DNA of 64,000 nucleotides from Lineus longissimus (GCF_910592395.1 NC_088318.1:682001-746000); one strand, 5' to 3'. Shown: positions 24,901 to 40,033, counted from the stretch's first letter. Numbers and translations are program-made. The notes: generated by a model not told the origin, from the letters alone.

Positions 24901-27900
24901 CGACCATCTGATTGATACGAATCGAGGATAAAATATCCCCCAAATACAGACAAAAAACGAGAATATACCATTAACCCGCTCTTTTGCCAACCATCAGCAC
25001 CTACGACACAGACACTAAACACCAAAAATCATGGAAAGTAGATTAATCTGCAGCAAATAGCTTAATAATCGAATCAAACTTTATTGTTGCCAAGGGAGAC
25101 GTGCACACAAAATTTAGCAAATTAGATCTGGTGGTTGATTGTGTGAGAGTGTGGTGATGATGACGAGATAGAAACGCAAGGGGTGCATTGGGCTTCTATC
25201 CTAGTATATTCCTTTAAGGGAGATTCAAATGATTGTAGTCAAGTCAATGTCTTTATAGTCTTTTGTCTCTGGTGAAAGATTAGGTGGTTTAAAGACAAGG
25301 GAAGGTTGTGAAAATGTCTCTAAAATGCTTGTCGTTGTCGTCAATACGCAAAGGATACTGAGAATATCATTGCATCAATTACTATAAGGGATCCTTTTTA
25401 GTTGTAAGAATCTCAAGTTCTTCAAGGTTATGAAAGCTAATCGCACTGGGCAAATGGAACTCACGGAACGATAATCATAAGGTGGACAAAACAGTCATTT
25501 GACAAGTAGGCCATGCCAGGGGAACGCGAGGTATGGTTGTGCCATTTGCCCTTCTTGTGAGGTAGCTGAATCATGAATTTCAGCCACACCTCTCTTTGCC
25601 AATGCAAAATTTGTCCCAAAAAGCCAGAAATAATAGTTTATTGTTCCCTACCTTTTCTGTAGAGAAAATGTTCAACTGTAATGACAGTAAATAAAACCAA
25701 AAATATTATACATGTTATCGTCGTTTTGTTGTGGGTGGGCGGCTAATGAGAAGATGACTAAACTCTCCATTTCCTTGGATCACCATCAGTTTTACTTTGT
25801 ATCCTAGACAGTCAACTCGTGTTACAATAGATGATTATTCAGTCAATTTCATGAAGATAACGCGAGTTCAAGCTGAAGATTTGAATAAATTCATATCCTT
25901 TTGATTCAAATTCAGAAAGATAATCCAGTTCACTTTCGCTTTGACCTTCTCGGCCGATGAGACAACCCGTCTCCAACGACCTGACTACCCCAACCACCAC
26001 TATCCCTCGTTAGACCAAACCATCTCTCTAAATGGAATAGTTAATGTCTCACTTAACAGCAGAGATGGCCTACTGCTGCGTCCAAAGATGTCTTCTGAAC
26101 GCTGAAATGGGATTAATTTGTGTTTGTCCTCGGGGTAAGAGGACGTCTTGCAGGTTGGGGAGGGACTTACTCAAGTGAAATAAACGTTAAAGATACCGTG
26201 ATTGATAGAGATGTAGCCGAGTGTAAAGATACGTCTTGTAGGCTAAATGATGGAATATCATCTCGGCTATGATTGCCGTCTCGCATAAAAGGGAGAGTTA
26301 GATAATTGAAATGATGATTCTGACATAATGGCGGTCCATAGAACAACATGATTGCCTCCTCAATAACACGTGTGCCTTCTTATAATCAAAATAGAGGACT
26401 ACGCCCGTGTATTAGAGTCTGTTGCTCCCATTGTTGGCCAGGATTGGGAGTTTGTTATAGAGAAAGTGTCGGTGCATTTGTAATTGGAAAAAAATAGTTG
26501 ATGTCGTGGGGCCAAAGTGTGCTTATCTGTGGAAGTAGAATAGGCAAGGAGAGTGCCCAAGAAATAGAATGTCTGTAAAAGAGATCATTCTGTTGTTTGT
26601 CAATATCAAATTCGGGATTTCCTTTTACTAGATGTAATCGTCCCTGTGACTACACCAGGGAAAGCTTCCCCGTCCAACTGCCTTCTGGCAAGCAGTTCTT
26701 CAAACTCTTAACTGCCAAATTGCTTCCAGCTACTTAAGAATTGGTAGTTTTGACAAGGGCGATCTCTACGTGATGTTTGCGTGCTTCATACAAAAAAGAG
26801 TTGCTATCAAGACTCGAAATGAAAAGTTGCATTTCTTATCGTGGGTTTCTGGTCCCAGTTCTAAAACGGGCCGACAAAACTTCACCAACCTTTGATTATT
26901 GGACGTCCTGATATTTGAAGGGTCTGGATACAGTCGGCCTTGAGCTTTATTGTAGTGCGACTGGAGCGTTTAATTGCTGAAAACTTGATTGTGTCTAATC
27001 ATGCCACGGCTAATTAACCCCAAACTATCTTGATAAAGCTCTTCCGTGTTTAATTTTCAAACACCAACTGTGGCAAAGAAGCAACAAGACATGTTCCGCA
27101 AATCATCATTCCTATTGTTCTTTATCCAAACCTTTATTCATGCTCCGTCCCTTGTTTTTGGCCGTTAAATTACCCCGCGTCCAGTGCAGTGCGTGTCTTT
27201 CAGGAAGGCATGTCAAATTGTCACCATAAACATTTCATATAAAATCATTATTGTTGCTCACAACGGGGTCCCAGCAAATATGAGAGGTCGGCACAAAGCC
27301 GTAATTGGTATTGTATCTGATTATTGAAGTTTCCTGCACGTGTCATCAGCTAATCATTAAGCATTGTTTTCTTTGCTGCGATATTGTTTTCTGCGGAGCT
27401 ATTATCGCGCAGCCGTATGGAGTTCAGTTTTCAATCTTAAATTGAGAAAAATAAAAGTATAGATAAAAAAGAAACACAGCTTTTGAAGCTCGGGTCAAGA
27501 TCAACAGTAAGATGTTTTCCATCCTTGTGTTGAAAGTCCCTGTCGATATATTATTGTGTAGCTAATTTGGTTGGGCATCAATGGTGAACATTAAATTAGT
27601 TTGAACAGAAGACAAAATGAACGATGCAAACAAAGCCTCGTTTCCACGTGGATATTATTTAAATTAGACGTCACCGGTCCTGGCGCGGAGACTAATATTA
27701 ACAATGGTTGATCTTTGCTCGCTTTCAGTAGGCAATGATGAATTGTTTAAACAATAACTTTGTTTTGTTAGTAATTTATTTGAAATCGCGTTCGTGATCT
27801 CGTGGTTTGGAAACGACAATGTATCGTCGAAACAATAGGCCCATCAAACATCGGGGTAGTGTTGCGTGAACCGGATATGCCCAGTAAATCACACAGGGTA

Positions 27901-29971
27901 GCAGCCATTTTTCAGCGATATTGTTTTTCTAAAATTCTCGTTCTGGTCATGGCATTGTTTTAGATCATCGGTGTTCTAGCATGCATGAAGTGTCAGCACT
28001 GACTAAGCATACAGTCAGGTATGACTCGGCGTTCGCCCTTTGTTTATGTACACTCAAAATCCATTAGGTTGCTAGGAGCCGAGGTGCTCACTAAAAGGGT
28101 CTCCATAAAGCAGGAAGTCAATTTAGCCTGTGAATATTTCCTCCATTCAACCCGCCATAACGCCAACTTCATCACGTGATGATCTCACTCTATTTCCATT
28201 TCAACCTAACCAATGACCTCACATTAGATCGGGTTATTAGAAAAACTGGAATGAATAGTGCGAATCCGGCTCAGCGGTAACGGCAATACTTCGTGTTGCA
28301 CTGTCAATAACAAAATATCGTAAAATATTGTATAAGGAAGAAGGAAATCAGGATCGGAAAGGAAGATTTCCACTTCATATTTCCTATCGATTTCCGAACA
28401 CGAAAAACTTATGTCATGAAAGCAAAATGGCATAAAAACGTGGAAACAATTGGGATGTCGAGGATATTGGTAGCGGAAAGCAGGGTATGATGACTGAAGT
28501 TGTTGTGTTTTGATTTGTAGCTGGTTAGAAGACTCGGACGAAGTTTTTTGATGTCTTGTTCGAATAACATTGCAAAACAGCATTCAAAAGTGGTACGAAG
28601 ACAGTTGTTTGATTTGTTTATGTATGTCGCTCAGTGTGAGCAGCTGATACATGGTTGTCAAAGGTAGGAAACATTCTCTTCGAAATCAGAAGTGGTCACG
28701 TATTGATAAATTGACCAATCAAATCAGGACATTTTGGTTCTGTTCAAAAACATTACGAATCTTATCAGCCAAATAAATGTACATGATGTTTCGCTACATC
28801 TGGAGAAAGAAAAATATCCTCTCTCCATCGTTTATGGAATTGAATAACGGAAATACCAGATCCGAATACAACCGGGGTGATTCGTGATTGGGAAAACCGG
28901 AATAGACCATTCAATACTCAGATCTATTATAGATACAGCGCACCACGACACTGGCCTTTTAAAAACGACTACACGGATCGAGAAATTGGCTTGTGTCTAG
29001 GAAATAAGTTACGGAAAAACAAGATCTTTCCATCCAAAACTAGCGCCGCATTTCCTTTTTCTATTTCCGATAGCAGTGTCCTTCTATCCCTTGGCTTTAA
29101 TCACCCAAAGATTCAATTGTCGCCGTGAAAAGCCATGATGTCGCGATAGACGCTGAATAAGAGGTAGTGATCTTGCGATTATTCCTGATAAAAACTCTAT
29201 TAGTGGGTGAATGGATGCTGTATGGGGGATTCGGGCAGGTCGCGCGGCTGGGAATGACGCATTAGCCAAGCTATGCATATGTCTACAGATACGTAAGCAG
29301 GCGAAATGAGGAAGCAATAGAGAATATTTAGTCTAAAGGACGAGGGCAGTAGTGAAATTACCAACAGCTTCATGGACACGCAGAAAGGCAACCGTGGAAT
29401 ATTTGGTTGGTAGTGTCATAAGAGGAAGGCCTTTAACACAGATGCAACGAAGCATCAACTTGAAACGATCAAGTTCATCATGCTTTCGACTGTTCATATT
29501 GGTCGACGGTATCTTAGCGTACGTCTACAGGGAGAGTTAACTGCGCACTGATAGGGCTGCTGGAGAGGGAAACCTTACTGCTATGTATTCACTCCTGTCA
29601 CCCGGAGAGGAAGCATCAATTGATGGTGATTGCCTCTCTGATTTCTATCTAATTAACTTAAGAGGAAGGTGAGGTCTGCGCTGAGTCGACTCTTGCCAGA
29701 TCTTCAGAGAAAATAATACGTTATGCCCCTGCGAATGCTGTGTAGCAAGTCTTTTTCAAAGACACATACATGGAAACATGGCCTTAAAACCAATAATACC
29801 AGACTTGACAAAATTGCAATTATCTCAAAATTCAAGATTTTTGAATTCAGATTCGTATTATCAATGCTAATTCAAAGCCGTTATTTGAAGAAACGTTTCA
29901 TCGACTCCAGCATGTCAAGTAGAGTTCTTTGTTTTGACGATCATTTGATTGAACTAGATATCAATGCTTAC
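21979..29971 (-). other. Intron of the ERG/FLI1 gene (about 8.0 kb)
   Basis: Lies between the GTAAGC donor next to 29972 and the acceptor next to 21978; both sides are phase 1. I see no other ETS-gene exon in it, including the short segment before the ETS domain that vertebrates have (PYQILGPTSSRLA), although a very short exon could be missed. It contains one ATCACGTGAT palindrome at 28171. Several minus- and plus-strand open frames (for example 28224-28583) look like chance. Confidence 0.8.
28171..28180. promoter_or_regulatory. ATCACGTGAT palindrome
   Basis: Ten-base palindrome with a CACGTG core inside the last intron of the ETS gene. The same 10-mer is at 3934, 9563 and 53236. Candidate bHLH-ZIP site; no functional evidence in the sequence. 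Confidence 0.3.
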
Positions 29972-30046
29972 CTTGAGGTCTCCATGGCGTATGTGGAGGT
30001 TCCATGACCGGCTTGGTCATTGCCGATATACTGTTTGGACCATAAC
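29972..30046 (-). CDS. ERG/FLI1: ERG/FLI1-family ETS factor, internal linker exon (75 bp)
   Basis: A 75-bp exon with a CATTACAG acceptor and a CAAG/GTAAGC donor on the minus strand. It begins and ends in phase 1, so it reads straight into the terminal exon: the residues ...TPWRPQ are followed by the split Gly codon that opens [10 protein letters not shown]. It encodes about 25 residues, YGPNSISAMTKPVMEPP then HTPWRPQ, proline-rich and without a fold, as expected for the linker between Pointed and ETS domains. Vertebrate ERG/FLI1 carry several short linker exons here, often alternatively spliced. Because its length is a multiple of three and both ends share a phase, skipping it would keep the frame. 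The next upstream exon found is 41913-41966. Confidence 0.85.
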
Positions 30047-33000
30047 CTGTAATGAAAGACAATAAAAAACAAATTAAATTTCAAAAATATGCTACAATGT
30101 CATCAGGACAATCTTCTTATTTACCGAATATACTTGCATTTCTACTACACCGAAACCTTTTAGAGTACACTTTTCATGATTCGATGATATCAACTACTAA
30201 ATAATGAATAGTGAAGTCCGAAATAAGTATGAAAATTATAATCCACAGTTCGGCAAGTTTTGTAAACGACTGGCCACATCTTACAAACACTCAATCCCCT
30301 ACTCAACATTTCATCTCGTCAACATTTCATAAAGCTTTATATTTAATCTTACCAACTGTCTGATGGCTGGAGAGTGGCCAGTAGGGACCCCAACAGAATC
30401 ACAAGAGCTTCAGGCTGGTTGTGAAAATCCTAAACTGACTGACATGTCAAGAAAAAGTAGCCGCCATGAGATCAAAAAGCTAATCAAATTCACTACTTTA
30501 GAAAGAAAAAAAGGGTTGATTTGATTTCAAAAGCCCTTATATAGTTTGTTACAACGCCCTAAGTATTTTCAATTGGGTGTCATTTTGCAACCCTCTAGAA
30601 TCTTCCTTGACAACTGAGTCACCGGTGTCCACATGAGCACGTGGCTAACTTTATTAGGCTCACTGATCCGTGCTCCAGGTCAGCCCAACCACGTTAAAAC
30701 AAACAGCATAAATTCATAACCCCGTCTTTAAACAATGCGAAGGCATCGTCTTCATTGTGCTCCCATCAAATACCACGCCTGAGTTATTTACCAATTTTGC
30801 ATTTTATTGAGGTGACTTTGATGGTCACTTAAGTCACCGAGACGGGTGATAAAACTAGACGGGATTTTGGCACAGATTGAATTCACGACGCGGGGTCTAC
30901 ATGGACATCCGCCGCCAAGGTGGCTGCTAACACGTGCTGGAGTGTTTGTTGTATTAAACCTAACCTCCCCGAACAATGCATGTAACATTTTGAGAATGCC
31001 TTCCTCCTTTTCATTGCCGACACTGCGCCATTCAATGGGAGAAATCTCATAAGAATCAAAGTCATCCATTGTGTAGAGACACTCATAACAATGGTTACAA
31101 CTGCATCAGCCTCAAGTAGCCCTGGAGATGTTTAAAACCGAAATGAAGACACCAAGTGCTATTTGGTTCTGTCTGTGTCCCGTGACTCCGTCGCCTATGG
31201 TCGGAATACGCGCTTCATTACGCACTGGAACGAGGCAATAAACCATTTGATAGACAATCACAGCTTTAAAAGGATGCTTAATGCACTAATGCAATCACTT
31301 ATCACGAGAACAATACTTTTCACAACTTTCTCATCCGCGGGGATTTGAATTCAATTTCAATCCCGTGGAGAGTTAAGGTCCGTCGCTATCACGATCGGCC
31401 ATTTAAGGCTGGTGATAGTCATAACGGAGGGGATTACAGCTTTACAGCCTATATATTGGTAGCTTTAGTTCCTTTTCTACTCTCGTTTAAGAAGGTTTAG
31501 ACCCTTTTCTGACCCCTTAAGTGGTCATTTTATTCTGGATCGGCTTTAATACGCCATTTGAAAGGTTTAGACAGAGATTCCGAGTAAATAGCCATCAGAA
31601 TTGAACTTAGATTGAAGTCAACACTTCTGGTATCCCTGGCTTGAAGCTGTTGAATTGGTTCTGAAGGTCATAGGAAAGTGTCATTCAACTTTAAGTCAGA
31701 ATATTTGAAGGACATTTCTAATTCTTTGTGGACTTTACCTACAGTCAAGTACGATGCCCTTTTATTGAAGTTTTCTAACCGAGCGTCGCAGTGTCAAGAT
31801 GAACTAAATCAGCACCTAACCCTGATCTACCTGTCTGGTAACTTTGAATAAGTTAAAGGTTCTCTTCATCGCAATCAACTTAGTTGTTCCCGTTTTATTC
31901 TCTAAGACAATGATGAATCACCTTCTTATATCGATTCTGTTTAGTCTGGAGGGCAAGTTTAACTTTATAAATATATCGTTCAAAAGTATTCAATGTCTGA
32001 AGATCTATGACCTAAGTATACTGGTGGCTAAATCCAATAGGTAAATCCTCTCATACTTTAAGGCTATCTTTTGTTTTATTTTATTTCTTTATTCTTTGCT
32101 CAACGGTACCTTGGATAAAGTCAAGTTGCATACAAGTCTCGTGATATCGTGAGAGAACGGGAAAAGACGTGGTTGAGCTAATGTTTCAGTACTACGATAC
32201 AATGGACACTTTGCATCGAAAATTTTCTATTACAGAGGTGAATCTGATGAATGTCACAGGTACCTCTAGCTATCAATAATCTAATCCATTAGACTGATGC
32301 CTTTAAGACAATATCTCCGATAAAAACTAATCGTCACAACTGCAACTTGGATAATCTTCGATGCTGGCTCCAGGCACAGAAGTGCTGATAGATTATGACG
32401 TCATCAGACCTGATCAGACTCGTTTCTATTCTGTTGTTTCACATTCATATCAAATCATCTGGACTGGCGAGCAAAATGGACAAACGAGTCTATATAATGA
32501 TTCATTTTGAGAAGTAGCGGGGGCTGAATTATTGGCTAAGGAGAACGAGGAACAAAATCACAATCTTCCTTTGGCCTTATCTCAAGCTTACCACAGCAAT
32601 AAGCTAAGCAGTTGCAAGCTTATCCCGATCCTGTTTGAAACTATCGCAAGTAGATCTTAGTTAGTCTTATGTGGCGACGGAAATGACCTGTTGAGACCAC
32701 TTCCGTCCAGTTAGGGCTAAGCCTAAGACCTGTTGATGGTGACGAATAAGCTTCAGCAAAAACGAAGCTGTCCAGAATGGTCTTTGTCCAGCTTTGAAGC
32801 TTTGATCTTGCTTTGACCGCTTTGTGATGGGAACCTGTGTTTTTTTCAGATTAGTTTTTTTACTGTCATATAGTTGGATAACATTGATATGGGGGATTAT
32901 AAGGCCGACTCGACCAGTTAAAGATCTATCAAGGTCACCTTGTGTCAGTTCCATTTTGGATCCTCGTTTTCCCTTTGATTAGCAGTGGTCGACTTATTCA

Positions 33001-36000
33001 TCATAAAGCTATTTTCGTCACTAACATTGCCAACCTGTATTTCAACATTGAATAACAAAAACATCTCCTTCAGAATGGTTAAAAGCGAATCTCATGAACC
33101 AAATCAACGTCTACCTTGAAGCACTTCAGCACGAGGTTAGAAAAAATCGAATCGGCGGCGGATTCTGCGCAGTCGATTGTTTCTTTCCAACAAATTTCAA
33201 GCCGCCTTTAACAAGGATTTACGAGTAGAGCCGGAATCACAGTAGGAGTGCTTTAATGTCCTAGCAATTGATTATAGCTATCGTTTGTCGAACCTTGTGC
33301 GAGCGACATCAAAGCGCGACTTGGAAAGGTCGAGACAATACTTCCTTTAGGATATCCTGTGATTGAGGAAGACACAAGTACACACTACATTATCTCAAAA
33401 TGACTTTCATAAGAAGATATGAATATCACAAGAAGTGTATGCTGTATTGGAGGAGCACAAGGGGATGAGAGGTGATGTTTTAATGGTGGCAGACACCGAG
33501 ATTTCAGCCTATTGATGGAACATGAGATTATTTTTACTTTTTGCTGCCTCCGTGTTTGTTTGGACAGGCGCAATGACGAAAATCTATAGTTGTGAAAGTT
33601 GGGCAGACATGAGACATTGATAATTACAGAGGCACCGATCTTAAAATCTCACATAAATCCGACGCCAAAGTCGTCCCTTGAAAAGCCTCTACATGGTCTT
33701 CATGCAGCACGAGGAGTTCTTGACTTTATAAAGCTTCTTGATGCAAATGGTTGATTGAAGTCTCAAGTACAGAGTTTTGCAGAGTTCAGGGTTGCGATGT
33801 TGATGAAAGATTCTTTGATATTTCAAGGCAAAAGGAAAGACTAGCGTGTGGCAGGTTTCGATGGAGAGGGTGCTTTTTTTCTTCAAAAAAGTGTCAATGC
33901 CCATGTCCTAGTACCGTACACTGTGAATCGAATTATACTCTCAACTACGTGACCTATGTGAATAATGTGTTAGCTGCATTTGGTGTACATTAGCACTTGG
34001 TGCTGGTACAACCACTGATTTATCCCATTGCTAACTCAGCCTCGCCATTTACTCCGGTATTCACCGTATTGATTGAGTATTACAATGATTTTCAATCACA
34101 GTCGCCGACCATTTCCCCGGCTTTGATTGATGCAGAGGCCGGGACGGAAACCTAATGAAACGGAGTGGTGTCCATGCATAGTATACAGTACAGTGAGGGA
34201 TAGTGTTCACAGTGCATTCTACATAAAGCCCTTTACGTGCATCTTTGCCTGAATTCACACTGTATATTCTTGAGTTTCAAAAACCGACTTGTGCAAAACT
34301 GTCAGTCGTACTATCAAATCAGAATTGCTGAAGTCTGCATCACCGGTGCAGTCATTAGAAATTAGCCAATCACGCGGCTTTTTTATTTTGTCATTTTTTT
34401 AATGAGGAAAGGGCTGAATGGCAATTCGTAAGAAGAATACACAAGAAGTTGTCGCCGAGAATTTTAAAAGGATGTAACGTTTACTTGGCGATGATAGACT
34501 ACGGTACTTTTTTGAGAGAAAACTTTTTATTTCAGTGTGTAAATCAAGAAAATTGCCGACAATACGTAACGACAGCTTACTACACCACATCACATTTTCT
34601 GATACAGAGTATAGAATATCCCACACTGCCGTGTAGGGCGTACTGGATGACTGTTGACATTACTGCCAGAGTACAAGAGAACATTCTCTCCTCCAGTATA
34701 TTACTTTTAGGAGAACTAGAGTAATCTACAGTCACGAATCGCCGTGGGTACTCTACGGTTGGCTGTACATGGCGGAAATGTCTCCTGTTGGGTTTAGACA
34801 TGGTCTGTCTGCGAGGAAATGTTAGAGGAAATTGGTACCAAAGGAAAAGAAAATGGCTGTCTTGGAGGATGTCAGGCCGGTGGGGTTGTTCTGTTAACTC
34901 TAACAGGCCCGGTAACTGGGTAGAAATCATTCTGTGCCTGTTGTTTACAATTACATTCTCTTGACTAAATGAAATAGACGTTCTCGGTGTATCCAATAAT
35001 ATCATCATAGCAAAGACTGATATAAGAATCTAATATTGAGCTTTATTTGGCTATGATGATATTTCGAATAATATTTCTCTTTCCTCTTCTCGAGTAAAGT
35101 TTCAAGCATTCTTGCGTTTTGATATTTTTACTATTGTGAAGTACATCGTTGATGAATTTCTTCGAATGTTAAAAGTAAAGCGAACTGTCCGTTGACGAGT
35201 CTTCAGACTTTCTTTCTGAGTCATTTCTCCATTTGTTATCGGAGTTTTTGCCACTCACGACCAGTGAGGGGACTATTCTACAGTCATCATCGACACTTGC
35301 AGCATATAATAATAAACAATATTATCACAGAAAGTTACTTTTATACTCCTCTAGTGTCTCATTAGAACTTATTAAACTACTCAACTGTGTATTCATTAAA
35401 CTCAACTCAATTCATCTGAATATTTTGACAAAGATTTCCTCAAAGAGAACCCTAGCTTGTAATTATGACGACTGTAATTTGAATTCCATACCATTCAGCC
35501 TAATTAATGACATCTTCGTATAAATTGAATCATCATGTATTAAGCGTTAATGGTGAGGAATCATAGCATTGGCATTCTGGTCAGGTTCGTCTGGCTAATG
35601 GTGAGGCAATTTAGAACTCAATTGTCTTGTTTGGAGGCGACAAATTAACGAAATTATGCCATGCCTTGATTCATCAAGTTCAATGTAGAGGTGTGGGTTG
35701 GGTTGGGATGAACCTTTTGTCGTCTCAGTGCAGTTGTGCTTACTGAGAAAGATGAAAGTGGAAGTGAATACGACCATTGATGACATTCAGACTAACCGTA
35801 TGCAGTTGGATAACTGAGACAAAATAGTAATTCCAAACATAGAACATAGCCAACGAAAAAAGAAGCATCGCCACCGCAACTTAATTGTCATATGAAGAGG
35901 TCAATGCTTCTCTACAAATGTTGAAAACGATATGAATTGTTCAAATGATAGTGATATCTCAATGTGGTGAGACTGGGTCACTTTTATATTGTTTGATGAG

Positions 36001-37775
36001 TTTAAATTCCCACCATCCCCTCCACAAATTGTCATCCCACGGTCCTTGATGGTCCCGGTCTCCATCCGCCCCGTGCGCTGATAGTACCCTATGCACCTTG
36101 CTCGGGTCTCGTGGCGCAAATTAACCAACCGTATTGTCGCAAGCCCATCCCAGCTTCTCGCACCTTCGATAACTACGCAAAGTATGTAGAAAGGTTATGC
36201 ATTTAACATGGAACTGCGCTAAAGCTCTGCACGTGTTTTGCTGTGGATACGCGTGGCTGAGCTGAATTAATAAAGCACATCCATATATCTATCAAATCCA
36301 CCGAGTTTTCCCACGAGAGACTTCGGGATATGAGAAATCAAAGTATTCCGTATTGCGGCGACAATCAGAGATTCCGGACATGATTGCGACCTATTAAAGG
36401 TATGATTTGCTCATTGTCTTTATTGAGACGTAAGCGTCCCTTTATTGTGTTGATTGAGATACCACGTCCCATGATAGATGGAATTAAAAGATGCTTTGCT
36501 CTGATTCCCGGTAATGACAAACGTATTTGGATTACCGTAATTGTAGTTGTTATATGTTGTGCTAACAATGGTTGTCCGCGATGTTTGGATGGGCAGTGAG
36601 TCGCGGAAGATCTACTGTGATCTTGCCTGTCTTTGGTAAGAGGAGACAATAGGACGAGAGGGGACCGGGTGGACCTGGTGTGCATCATTGTGACACGCCA
36701 GAGTAAAGCATTGAATGGCGTGAGACAGGATCCAGGAATGAATAGCAAGACATCAAAAGCCTGAATCAGAGCTACAGGGGTCCGTATTGCCATGTCAAAT
36801 TGACATTGATTTAGGTTGCGACAGAAGAGGGGGTCTTGGATATCGTGACTTGATGACCGTTCGAGCGGTAAATTGCAAAATCACATCACCTCAACATATG
36901 TATTGATTTTATTCGTAGATTATATTGAAGTATTTGAGATGACTCAAATTGTTTTCTTTTCATCTTTTTAAAAAGACGTACTGCGAGTTGAGAATTAGAA
37001 TTTAGGTTTCTTGGCACAAAAGAGCAAGGCCTTCGTGGCCGTAAACACTGTCATGGCTGTGATTCCACACATTTCTCGTTCATTTCTATATCAGCAAATA
37101 TACAACTAAAATTTGGCCGAATGAGAATACAAAATCAGGCCAAAGTGAGCGGTCAGTATTGGTGGCCACCTTCGGACAGTTCGTGTCCAACAAATCACTA
37201 ACCATCAACGCTGTCCGTGACCGCGAATAATAAGCTTTTTCTGAAACAGCTTTTTAAATAATCAAATTGGATCTAGAATTTCGCCATGTTTCTACAGCAA
37301 CTCGCAGCACACAGACAACAGTTTAAAATGTAAACATTGAAAATAAGATCTAATATAAATTTGAAATTCGAAGCCTTTATGAATTAATATGGTTACTGTT
37401 TAAATCTCGTTGTTGGGCCGTGTCTTTGTATTAATAGTCAGATTAAAGACAAACAGACCTGTCCAAGTCCAAGCTAATAATATTTCATGAAATGATGGAT
37501 TGTTATGTAAACAAACATCGTCTGCTTGGACCACGAGGCGGGAAATAGTTACAATGAAATATATCCATGATTTGTGTTGAGAGTTCCGCCATAAAGCCTT
37601 AGATCTACATTACTCCATCCCGTTTTATAAATTCTTGATGAGAGTTTGCGGCCCATTTTTGTATCTAATCCTCTAAATCGGGAAGCAAATTTAGTAATAT
37701 TGTGTGGGTTTTCTGTGTTGTGAAAACAAAAGTACTCTGGGTTAAAACCAAGATGAAGAATGCATGCCCGACTTT

Positions 37776-37811
37776 TTTCATTTCCTAGACCTAAAGTCCT
37801 AGGAAATGAAA
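37776..37811. repeat. Perfect 13-bp inverted repeat (hairpin)
   Basis: TTTCATTTCCTAG at 37776-37788 is followed, after a 10-base loop, by its exact complement at 37799-37811. It sits in an ETS-gene intron. Such short arms could be the remnant of a MITE or a structured RNA segment; nothing else supports either. Confidence 0.7.
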
Positions 37812-39119
37812 GTTATTATAAAGAATGATAGTCGAAAAAACTGGGACAAAATCTTCATTAATTTCACATTAAAGAGAGAGAGTGTCGCTGGCATTGTGGT
37901 GGTTTCATGAACGATAGGACAGGTTCAACAGGCCCTACATCTAGTAAAACGAGTTCAGATGCATAAGAATGAATCTGTAATAAGCAAGTTAATCTATGTC
38001 TAATTTGTCATTGATTAAAAATTAGAATACATCGCCGTCTGGGGATTTATCGCCGGAAGGAAATCTTCTTTTCCTGTCCTATTCAAGATATGGTTTCAAG
38101 ATTATTCAGTTCAGGTAAATAAGAATTCACAAATATATTTTTTATTTTCGATCACTTTTGTGATTGTCATCGTAGGCCTAATCCCTTCCGTATGGTGGTA
38201 TTTGCAATTTGTTTGTGGCCCTAAAACCTGCAGAATAAATAGCATCTCAAATATCGTGCATGTTTATTACACGGAAGGGGAAGAGAAAATATTAATAAAA
38301 GAAATAAATTTCATTGCAACGGAAGGTAAAATGAAATAGAGACATGTCCGTTAAATATTAAACGGTCCGATCGAATGTTAGGTTCAGATCGATACTAATG
38401 TCTTGTTTATAAATTGAAAACGATTTAATAATTTCCGTTTCGTTATGAAATAAATAAAACCTCATGAAGTAGTTTCTTTTTGTTTCAGTCACGCTCGACC
38501 AATATGATTTAAATCCATATATTAGGCTACTCCACGCATAGATAGGGGATGGGTGCTACTTTATTATTAAGTGTCATTCTATATTGATTTGGACGTGATA
38601 TAAAACCAGTTACACTATTTTACTAATGTATCGAGTAACTGTAAATATGGTCCAGATTTATTGAAATCGATTGAGCTGTCATGAAAATGTCCAATAAAAG
38701 TATCCTTTTCATATAGATGTAGTCTGTGTCTAGACGCTTGCTTTTTTAACTAACGCATCAGGACATGTATGTTGACATGCCAATGCATGAGATTACGAGT
38801 TATGATTAAAATGATGACAGTAACCATAGGTATAATCGTATAACAGTTTAAATAGTCGTGCCTTCAGATCGCCACACTGTCCGATTTCTTTTTCAAAGAC
38901 TAATTTGATTATTCGACATGTTGGATGCATTGTACACGAACGTATTCACGTGAGTTGTCACCATCTCACCAATACGATTGTTGTGTATTCGGTGTGAATC
39001 CTTTTTCACTTTGTGAGATGGCACAGGTTCTGAAAATATGTCTTTACGTGTAAAAAAACATCAAATGGGACGTTTCTAAAGAATTGGTAGATAGAATCGC
39101 TGACAAATATTATTTTTCC

Positions 39120-39141
39120 GGGGGGGGCCGGGGGGGGGGGG
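39120..39141. repeat. G-rich tract (G8-CC-G12)
   Basis: Eight G, two C and twelve G in a row on the plus strand. Capable of G-quadruplex formation on that strand and likely length-variable. Confidence 0.85.
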
Positions 39142-40033
39142 TGATACTGCGACGACTCTTAACGAGATTTGTTTTTCAGATTCCACTTTACCCCCTTGTG
39201 AGTTTATGTCGAGAAAAAGATAGTTTAAGAAATTGGTTTGAGATTTTGTAAGATTTTGGTTCGGATACTCGTGAAGATTCGTGTAAGAATGTGACCAGAA
39301 ATCTACTCAAAAGCTTACGAATTATACAAATTATGGTATAATCCTCATCTTAAAAAGCAGTTACCGTCAAGCATGACTCAATCTACCCTCCTTTACATCA
39401 CAGCCATGCTGACTCGTATCTCTTAATGGTTCCCTAAGATAGCTTGCCGTGTTTGCTAACCCCTTCAATCGTGTTGAACCTATGGACTCACGTTACCTCT
39501 GATGTGCACATTAGGCCAAATGAAGTAACGTCACTTTTTCATTGGGATCATTGCTTTCCCATAACTTGGTGTTTTTTAAGACTTTAATCGAGTAAGGAAG
39601 AATTTGATTTTCACTTCAAGAGACCAGTAACAACCTAACTTACGATTCAAGTCTTTACCAAAAGGACACTTCTAAATCCAACGTTTTTAACTACAATCAG
39701 CTATACTGGAGTATATCGTTCACTATCAACCTGATCCTCTTGTCGATTTCTTCATGTCATCAAGATGTCTCTTTAGCCAAAACACCCTATTAATTATATG
39801 TTCTTTTCTCCATACCTATTACCTCCAATACACAGCTGACTACGCCCTTGAAGAGGTAAAAGTCAACCACTTCGATGACTTAAACTCAGCCATTGTCTCA
39901 GAGACGCTGCAAGCGAAGCCCTACATCAAAGCTACCGCTGAGACAAGAGCATAATAATCGCCAATAATATGAAATGAAACGATCATCGCTGGATGATTTT
40001 CATGTAACAGCACCAATTAGGCCAATTAGTGAG

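Noticed and set aside
30354-30400. Segment ending at a GTAAGATT donor on the minus strand, 0.3 kb upstream of the 75-bp exon
   Set aside because: In the frame required to join that exon there is a TGA shortly upstream and no AG acceptor after it.
36365-36793. 142-codon minus-strand open frame inside an ETS-gene intron
   Set aside because: Unrecognised sequence, low-complexity Ile/Leu/Thr-rich stretches, no splice support.
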